Shown here piece after piece: positions 59,401 through 64,000 of a DNA stretch of 64,000 nucleotides. Each line of letters begins with the position of its first letter. The stretch's first letter is position 1. A program made the position numbers and the translations under genes. This DNA comes from Billgrantia bachuensis (lineage in GTDB: Bacteria > Pseudomonadota > Gammaproteobacteria > Pseudomonadales > Halomonadaceae). Below the pieces are notes generated by a model. It was not told the origin of the DNA. It worked only from the letters and a program-made list of their open reading frames with translations, and did no database searches. Location of the stretch: the NCBI RefSeq assembly GCF_011742165.1, contig NZ_JAAQTO010000013.1, forward strand, positions 293,908 to 357,907. The letters are read 5' to 3'.

Positions 59401-59956
59401 GGCGCATGCGGTTTTCGGTCTCGCGGCGGCGCTCCTTGTACTTGGAGATGCCGGCGGCCTCTTCGAGGGTGGCACGCAGTTCCTCCGGACGCGCCTCGAT
59501 CAGCCGCGAGATCATGCCCTGGCCGATGATGGCGTAGGAGCGCGGGCCAAGGCCGGTGCCGAGGAAGAGATCGGCGATGTCGCGGCGGCGGCATTTCTGG
59601 CCGTTGAAGAAGTAGCTGGACTGGCCGTCGCGGCTGACCTGGCGCTTGACCGCGATCTCGGCGTACTGGGCGTAGATACCGCCCATGGTGCCGTCGCTGT
59701 TGTCGAAGCGCAGCTCGATGGCGGCCTGCCCCACCGGCTTGCGCGCGGTGGAGCCATTGAAGATGACGTCGGTCATCGACTCACCGCGCAGGGTCTTGGC
59801 CGACGATTCGCCCATGACCCAGCGCACGGCGTCGATGATGTTCGACTTGCCGCAGCCGTTGGGACCGACGATCGCGGTCATGTTGCCATCGAAGGGCACC
59901 GTGACCGGGTCGACGAAGGATTTGAAACCGCTCAGGCGGATTGAGGTGAGTCGCAT
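56462..59956 (-). CDS. smc: Chromosome segregation ATPase SMC
   Basis: 1164 residues. Head: Walker A VGPNGCGKSN (about 31-40), FKSFVDP and the R-loop. Two long coiled coils (about 170-500 and 660-1000) flank a hinge (about 510-650, starting TDPDEALAEHLQTHG). C-terminal head: signature HLLSGGEKALTAL and Walker B CMLDEVDAPLDD. It organises and segregates the chromosome as a dimer with ScpAB. It precedes zipA and ligA in the same direction, a conserved gammaproteobacterial order. Confidence 0.97.
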   Translation of the reverse strand: MRLTSIRLSGFKSFVDPVTVPFDGNMTAIVGPNGCGKSNIIDAVRWVMGESSAKTLRGESMTDVIFNGSTARKPVGQAAIELRFDNSDGTMGGIYAQYAEIAVKRQVSRDGQSSYFFNGQKCRRRDIADLFLGTGLGPRSYAIIGQGMISRLIEARPEELRATLEEAAGISKYKERRRETENRMRRTRENLERLDDIREELDKQLERLRRQAEAARRYQTLKEEEHRLKGELALLRGRALRARQHEEEHRVRELETAVEREILGLRQCETRLEEARADHDKLAETLEARQARFFETSGAIARLEQSLEHARSREGQLARDLESAQRELAELDRLGEDDRERLVRLDERLETLAPEQEELAEQLAELEAMLEEAEPAAEEAEQAFETFSEGWREASRDAERSQDRLRELENRLARLEADAQRRRQQQQELPDLGELTARRNELKERLAEFALEQESVEARREQLQSSRDSARETAATLERERESERARRSTLQGELASLEALIQAALTDPDEALAEHLQTHGLGEAPRLGEALDVDPGWEASVSWVLAPWLKARLADPERAREASATPPAELGALSPDATVEFQPYSLAARVRGAGAAAAWLAPIRCVDEDRQAWAERESLAAGESLITPQGLWLGRDWVRHRGEGAGPDALLVSRRRFEEAALELDEIETRLAARDQAIEVERERAEQAERDLDAIRQEERHLAGEQQQLAVQDSGLASRLEHLQGRAGELAEELAGLDEAREEARLTIEEAREQWQQAMARLEEGAEQRERLERARSEARERLAALRARQRPLNERVQQLALEHQRLSTERAGLAEQQGRSFEARERLLARCEELTETLEQLREPDEEQREKLDELLHRREGDERSLNEAKARAAELVERLREDELARQNHERNLEGIRERLQEARMQVQALALKAETQDEQLAELGHQAAALEENLDPNATESAWQTRLEEVGERIRRLGAINLAAIEEYDQQAERRNYLEAQQSELNEALDTLERAIRRIDQETRTRFRDTFERVNQGLQSLFPRVFGGGTAWLTLTGEDLLDTGVAIMARPPGKKNSTIHLLSGGEKALTALSLVFAIFQLNPAPFCMLDEVDAPLDDANVGRYAKLVKDMSESVQFIYITHNKIAMEAAERLMGVTMQEPGVSRLVAVGVEEAAALAEA

Positions 59957-59960
59957 CGCG

Positions 59961-61187
59961 CTATTCTATGACACGGTCGATCACGACCTCCACGGGTTCT
60001 CCTTCAACGCCGCCCACCGGCACGCCTTCCTTGTCGCCGTACATGTCGCCGGACTCGGGCGTGGCTCCGCCGCTCTTGGTCACGCGCACGATCAAACGCA
60101 CCTCGCTGGCCTGGGACAGGCTGGCGGCGTCGGACATGGCGTGGCGGTCGTCGAGCACCAGCGTGGTCGGCAGGTCGCCGAGTGTCACCCGGGCGACCGC
60201 CAGCGGCGGCAACTCGCCCGCCATGTCGCGGGCCACGACGAACACCCGAGTGTCGTCGTCGAGCAAGCCCTCGAGGCTTTCATCGAGGCGGACGCGCACT
60301 CGCACACCGGGCCCTTGGGCAGCCGCTTCCTGCTCGTCGGGAGACACGCCGAGGCGCTGCTGAGCGACCTGGATACCTTGGCGCAGCGCCTGCGCGGAAT
60401 CGGAGTCGGACATGCCGGCGATGGCCCGCCGCCAGTGATCGATGGCCTGCTCGTAGTCGCCCCTGTCGAAGGCATGAACGCCCAGCATGCCGAAGATGGT
60501 CGGCTCGCGGGAGTCGCGTTCGACGACTTCGTCGACCAGTTCCTGGACCTCGTCGGTGAGGGTACGGTCGGCCAGGAAGAACATCAGCTGGGCCTTCTGT
60601 GCCAGCAGCGAAGGTGCCCGCCCCTCGAGTTCGATCAAGCGGTCCAGCGCCTCGATGGCGGCTTCGCCCTGGCCCGAGTCGCGATAGAGCGGGTAGAGCG
60701 AGGCCCACACGTTGGCGTTGTCCGGCTGGCGCCGGGCCTCCTGCTCGAGGCGCTCGAGCAGGGTCGGCAGCGAGTCGCTCTGCTGAAAGGCATCGTACAG
60801 GCGCAGGTCGCCCTCGGCGCCTTCGTGCTGGTACCACAGCATGGCCGAGATCACCAACGCCAACGCCACAACAGGCACTGCGAAGCGCCCGGCAGTGGGT
60901 GAGTGCAGCGGGGGGCGAGCCAGATTCTCGGTATCCTCGAGCAGGCTGCGGTCGAGTTCGAGACGATCTTCGTCGAACTGCGCGCGGTCTATGTCGCCAC
61001 GCTCCAACGCCGCTTCCAGCGAGGCCAGGCGACGCCGATAGATCGCCACGTTCTGCTCGGCCGCGCGGTCGTTGGCCTCGAAGCTGGCCTGGGCGTCGTG
61101 CACCAGGCGCGCACGCCGCAGCGGCGCCACCAGCAACCATAGCGCCGGCAGCAGCAGCAGGCCGAAGGCTAACCACAAGGCGATCAT
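59961..61187 (-). CDS. ccmI: Cytochrome c maturation protein CcmI
   Basis: 408 residues from the ATG at 61187, which overlaps the ccmH stop. Two N-terminal membrane segments (IALWLAFGLLLLPALWLL and VPVVALALVISAMLWY) flank a basic cytoplasmic loop with NVAIYRRRLASLE. A TPR domain (about 125-260) binds the C-terminus of apocytochrome c, and a periplasmic C-terminal domain follows. Last gene of the ccm run in this window. Confidence 0.93.
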   Translation of the reverse strand: MIALWLAFGLLLLPALWLLVAPLRRARLVHDAQASFEANDRAAEQNVAIYRRRLASLEAALERGDIDRAQFDEDRLELDRSLLEDTENLARPPLHSPTAGRFAVPVVALALVISAMLWYQHEGAEGDLRLYDAFQQSDSLPTLLERLEQEARRQPDNANVWASLYPLYRDSGQGEAAIEALDRLIELEGRAPSLLAQKAQLMFFLADRTLTDEVQELVDEVVERDSREPTIFGMLGVHAFDRGDYEQAIDHWRRAIAGMSDSDSAQALRQGIQVAQQRLGVSPDEQEAAAQGPGVRVRVRLDESLEGLLDDDTRVFVVARDMAGELPPLAVARVTLGDLPTTLVLDDRHAMSDAASLSQASEVRLIVRVTKSGGATPESGDMYGDKEGVPVGGVEGEPVEVVIDRVIE

Positions 61188-61657
61188 TGGCCATTCCCCC
61201 GGTTGATCAGCGATTCCAGGCGCCGGCGCTCGTCGTCGTCCAGGGCGCGTACCGAAGCGTTGCGCCGCGCACGTACCAGCAGCATTACCAGGATACCGCC
61301 AGCCACGACCAGCACCGCGGGCAGCCCCCACAGCAGGTAGGTACGCCCCTCGAGCCGAGGATTGTAGAGGATGTAGTCACCGAAACGCTGCACCATATGA
61401 TCGCGAATCTCGATGTCCGAGCGCCCCTCCTGCAGCAGCAGGTAGACGCGGTCGCGCATGTCACCCGAGACCGGTGCGTCGGAGTCGTTGATCGCCTGGT
61501 TCTGACAGGTGGGGCAGCGCATGGAGGCCGTCAGGCTGTCATAGCGCTTCTCCAGCACCGGATCGTCGAATTCGCGCACCTCGATGGCGGCACCCTGCAC
61601 CAGGCCGGTCACCAGCAGCAGCGTGAAGCCGACGAGCATCCAGCGGATTATTGCCAT
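61184..61657 (-). CDS. ccmH: Cytochrome c maturation protein CcmH (CcmL type)
   Basis: 157 residues. Signal segment to about residue 22, thiol-redox motif LRCPTCQNQ-like MRCPTCQNQAI (RCxxC) in the periplasmic part, and a C-terminal membrane segment. It reduces or holds apocytochrome c thiols for haem ligation. The N-terminus overlaps ccmG, the C-terminus overlaps ccmI, showing tight coupling. Confidence 0.95.
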   Translation of the reverse strand: MAIIRWMLVGFTLLLVTGLVQGAAIEVREFDDPVLEKRYDSLTASMRCPTCQNQAINDSDAPVSGDMRDRVYLLLQEGRSDIEIRDHMVQRFGDYILYNPRLEGRTYLLWGLPAVLVVAGGILVMLLVRARRNASVRALDDDERRRLESLINRGNGQ

Positions 61658-62181
61658 TTCTGCACCTCCGGCAGGATGTGTTCACGTAGGTCGGACGGCG
61701 AGATGTACCCGGTATGGTGGTAACGGATGATGCCGTCTCTGTCGACCAGGAAGGATTCCGGGGCCCCGTAGACACCCAGTTCGAAGGCGAGCTCGCCTTC
61801 GGGATCGAAGATGTTGACCTCGAACGGGTCGCCGAACTCTTCGAGGAAGCCTCGTGCCTTGTCGCGGGTATCCTTCCAGTTGATGCCAACGAGGCGCACG
61901 CCGCGGTCGGCCAGGTCGAGCAGCTGCGGCATCTCGCGTTTGCATTCGGGGCACCACTCGCCCCAGACGTTGACCAGGGTGACCTCGCCGGGTATCAGCG
62001 ACTCGTCGACGCGCCGCTCGGGGTCTTCCAGCGTAGTGAGCTCGAAGGCCGGGAAGGCCCGCGCCTCTGCGACCAGTCTCGATTCGCGATGGAACGGATT
62101 GAGCCCCAACCCCAGGTAGAGGAACAGCATCAGCAGCAGAAAGCCGAGCAGCGGCAGCATCAACAGCAGGCGACGCGTCAT
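61648..62181 (-). CDS. ccmG: Thiol:disulfide interchange protein CcmG (DsbE)
   Basis: 177 residues from the ATG at 62181, overlapping the ccmF stop; a much longer frame upstream runs antiphase through ccmF and is a shadow. One N-terminal membrane anchor (LLLMLPLLGFLLLMLFLYLG), then a thioredoxin-like domain with active site WGEWCPECKREM and the cis-proline region GAPESFLVD. It is the periplasmic reductant for cytochrome c assembly. Confidence 0.96.
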   Translation of the reverse strand: MTRRLLLMLPLLGFLLLMLFLYLGLGLNPFHRESRLVAEARAFPAFELTTLEDPERRVDESLIPGEVTLVNVWGEWCPECKREMPQLLDLADRGVRLVGINWKDTRDKARGFLEEFGDPFEVNIFDPEGELAFELGVYGAPESFLVDRDGIIRYHHTGYISPSDLREHILPEVQKWQ

Positions 62182-64000
62182 GCCGTGACCTCCCGTGTCG
62201 CGCCTTCGCGGGCGCTGTCCTCGGGGTCGCGCGACGTGGCCAGACGCCGGTAGCGTCGGTCGAGTACGGCGAGTACGCCGCCGATCGCCATCAGCAGAGC
62301 GCCGAGCCACAACCAGCGCACGAACGGCTTGTACTGCACGCGCATGGCCCAGCTGTTGTCGCCCAGGTCTTCGCCCATGGCGACGTAGAGGTCGCGGAAC
62401 AGGCCGGGGCGCAGCGCCACCTGACTCATCGGCATGCCGCGCGCGATGTACAAGCGCTTCTCCGGGTTCATCGTGAAGCTGCGTCGGCTGTCGCCGCGGC
62501 GCACCTCGAGCTCGGCGCCGTCGGCGATGTAGTTGGGCCCGCGGCGGCTGGTCAGCTCGTTCATGGTAAAGGTGTAACCGGCGACTTCGACGCTGTCGCC
62601 GGGTGCCATGCGCACGTTGCGCTCGATCTCGAAATTGGATACCACCGCCACGCCGATGATGGTGACCGCCACGCCCAGGTGTCCGAGCTGCATGCCCCAG
62701 TAGGCCAGCGACAGCTTGCGCAGCCCTGCGCCGAACGACTCGGCGCGGCGGGTCTTGTCGTAGAGATCGCGCAGCGTCGGCAGCACGATCCACATCGCCG
62801 CCACCAGGCCGAGGGCGACCCAGGCGTTCCACTCGCCGCCGATGACGAAGGGCATGACGGCCGCGATGACCAAGGCCACGACACCGGCGAGCCACAGCCG
62901 CTTGATCAGCAACCTCGGGTCGGTCTGCTTCCAGCGCGCCGTCGGCCCCAGGCCCATGAACACGCACATGATCACCGTGAGCGGTACGAACAGGGCGTTG
63001 AAGTACGGCGGGCCCACGCTGATCTTGCCCAGGTCGAGGGCGTCGAGCAGCAGCGGATAGACGGTGCCCATCAGCACGGTGACGGTCATGATCACCAGCA
63101 TGATGTTGTTGATCAGCAGCAGGGCATCGCGCGACAGCCAGTTGAAGCCGGTGCGATGGCTGACCCGCGGGGCACGCAGGGCGAAGATCAACAGCGACAG
63201 TCCCACGGTGATGCCCAGCAGAATCAGGATGAATAAGCCGCGCGAGGGGTCGTTGGCGAAGGCATGCACCGACGTCAGCACGCCGGAGCGGACCAGGAAG
63301 GTGCCCAGCAGCGACAGCGAGAAGGTGAAGATCGCCAGCAGCACGGTCCAGCTCTTGAACGCGCCGCGCTTCTCGGTGACGGCCAGCGAGTGCATCAGCG
63401 CAGTACCGGTCAGCCACGGCAGCAGCGAGGCGTTCTCGACCGGATCCCAGAACCACCAGCCGCCCCAGCCCAGCTCGTAGTAGGCCCACCAGCTACCCAG
63501 CGCGATGCCCACGGTAAGAAAGGCCCAGGCCAGGTTGGTCCAGGGTCGTGCCCAGCGGGTCCAGGCCGCGTCGAGACGGCCGCCGAGCAGGGCGGCAATG
63601 GCGAAGGCGAACACCACCGAGAAGCCCACGTAGCCCATGTAGAGCATCGGCGGGTGCAGGATCAGGCCGATGTCCTGCAGCAGCGGATTGAGATCGGCGC
63701 CGTCGCTCGGCACACCCGGCAGTAGCCGCTCGAAGGGGTTGGAGGTAACCAGCACGAAGGCCAGGAAGCCCACACCGACCAGGCCCAGCACGCCGACCAC
63801 GCGTGCCACCATGTCACGCGGCAGCTCGCGAGAGAAACGTGCCGCCATGAAACCCCAGCCGGCCAGCATCAGGCTCCACAGCAGCACCGAACCCTCGTGG
63901 TTGCCCCACACGGCACTGAGCTTGTAGTACCAAGGCAGCATCGAGTTGGAGTTGTTGGCCACGTTGGCCACGCTGAAGTCGTCGAACAGGTAGCTCGCCG
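62178..64000 (-). CDS. ccmF: Haem lyase subunit CcmF, N-terminus outside window
   Basis: The frame runs off the right edge; about 607 residues of a roughly 650-residue protein are present, and the first ~50 (start codon included) are missing. Many membrane segments, the WWD haem-handling motif GWGGWWFWDPVENASLLPWL, and conserved HEGSVLLW near the left part. CcmF joins haem to apocytochrome c. The ATG at 63971 is internal: family sequence (FDDFSVANVA) continues through it. Confidence 0.96.
   Translation of the reverse strand, partial: ASYLFDDFSVANVANNSNSMLPWYYKLSAVWGNHEGSVLLWSLMLAGWGFMAARFSRELPRDMVARVVGVLGLVGVGFLAFVLVTSNPFERLLPGVPSDGADLNPLLQDIGLILHPPMLYMGYVGFSVVFAFAIAALLGGRLDAAWTRWARPWTNLAWAFLTVGIALGSWWAYYELGWGGWWFWDPVENASLLPWLTGTALMHSLAVTEKRGAFKSWTVLLAIFTFSLSLLGTFLVRSGVLTSVHAFANDPSRGLFILILLGITVGLSLLIFALRAPRVSHRTGFNWLSRDALLLINNIMLVIMTVTVLMGTVYPLLLDALDLGKISVGPPYFNALFVPLTVIMCVFMGLGPTARWKQTDPRLLIKRLWLAGVVALVIAAVMPFVIGGEWNAWVALGLVAAMWIVLPTLRDLYDKTRRAESFGAGLRKLSLAYWGMQLGHLGVAVTIIGVAVVSNFEIERNVRMAPGDSVEVAGYTFTMNELTSRRGPNYIADGAELEVRRGDSRRSFTMNPEKRLYIARGMPMSQVALRPGLFRDLYVAMGEDLGDNSWAMRVQYKPFVRWLWLGALLMAIGGVLAVLDRRYRRLATSRDPEDSAREGATREVTA

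Noticed and set aside
62182..63489. N-terminal extension of ccmG
   Set aside because: It overlaps ccmF in another frame and is Arg/Pro/Gly-rich, typical of a shadow frame.

Overview
The window looks like chromosomal DNA of a GC-rich gammaproteobacterium. zipA, mnmC, yheU, the glrK-qseG-glrR locus and a full ccm cluster are gammaproteobacterial traits. The combination with a TctCBA carboxylate transporter and AbrB-type, CsbD and PRC-barrel genes is most like Halomonas and relatives; this is inference from gene content, since no 16S gene is present.

Layout. 1-9.2 kb is an accessory, regulator-rich block: the 5' end of a molybdo-flavoprotein (2Fe-2S) subunit gene, an OmpR-type two-component pair, DoxX, an SDR, a LysR regulator, an exported metallo-beta-lactamase-fold enzyme, and two recently duplicated AraC regulators. 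A 20-bp motif (17/20 identical) precedes both the (2Fe-2S) gene and the SDR gene, which suggests one redox or aldehyde-type regulon. 9.2-15 kb is mixed: a TPR lipoprotein, a DUF1289 gene, an HD-domain enzyme, a TauE exporter with a divergent AraC regulator, an FAD-dependent amine/amino-acid oxidoreductase, and a decayed stretch with two orphan TetR-like operators.

15-25 kb is a genomic island whose right edge is guaA. It holds a PAAR protein with a TPR lipoprotein, a PD-(D/E)XK nuclease-like protein, a NACHT-domain NTPase of anti-phage type, a decayed second copy of the nuclease C-terminus, and a three-gene operon sce7726 - sce7725 - HEPN/RES. That operon sits between a displaced ~545-bp 3' fragment of guaA and the intact guaA. 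The sce7725 reading frame is broken by a single amber codon.

25-64 kb is mostly core genome: guaA-guaB; tctDE plus an orphan solute-binding protein, divergent from tctCBA and an AbrB-type membrane protein; CsbD and PRC-barrel stress proteins; xseA; glrR-qseG-glrK; argA; pit with its DUF47 partner; a CYTH phosphatase; a K+ channel; yciO, rnm and yciI; mnmC; yheU, ligA, zipA and smc; and ccmI-ccmH-ccmG-ccmF, with ccmF running off the right end.

The most striking non-coding signal lies between argA and glrK. There is a near-consensus sigma-54 promoter, an upstream TGTC-N10-GACA-like site, a strong 5' hairpin, about 465 nt of GC-rich foldable sequence and a rho-independent terminator. This is where enterobacteria encode the GlrR/sigma-54-controlled sRNA GlmY, but the sequence does not look like GlmY, so it is a candidate undescribed GlrR-controlled RNA.
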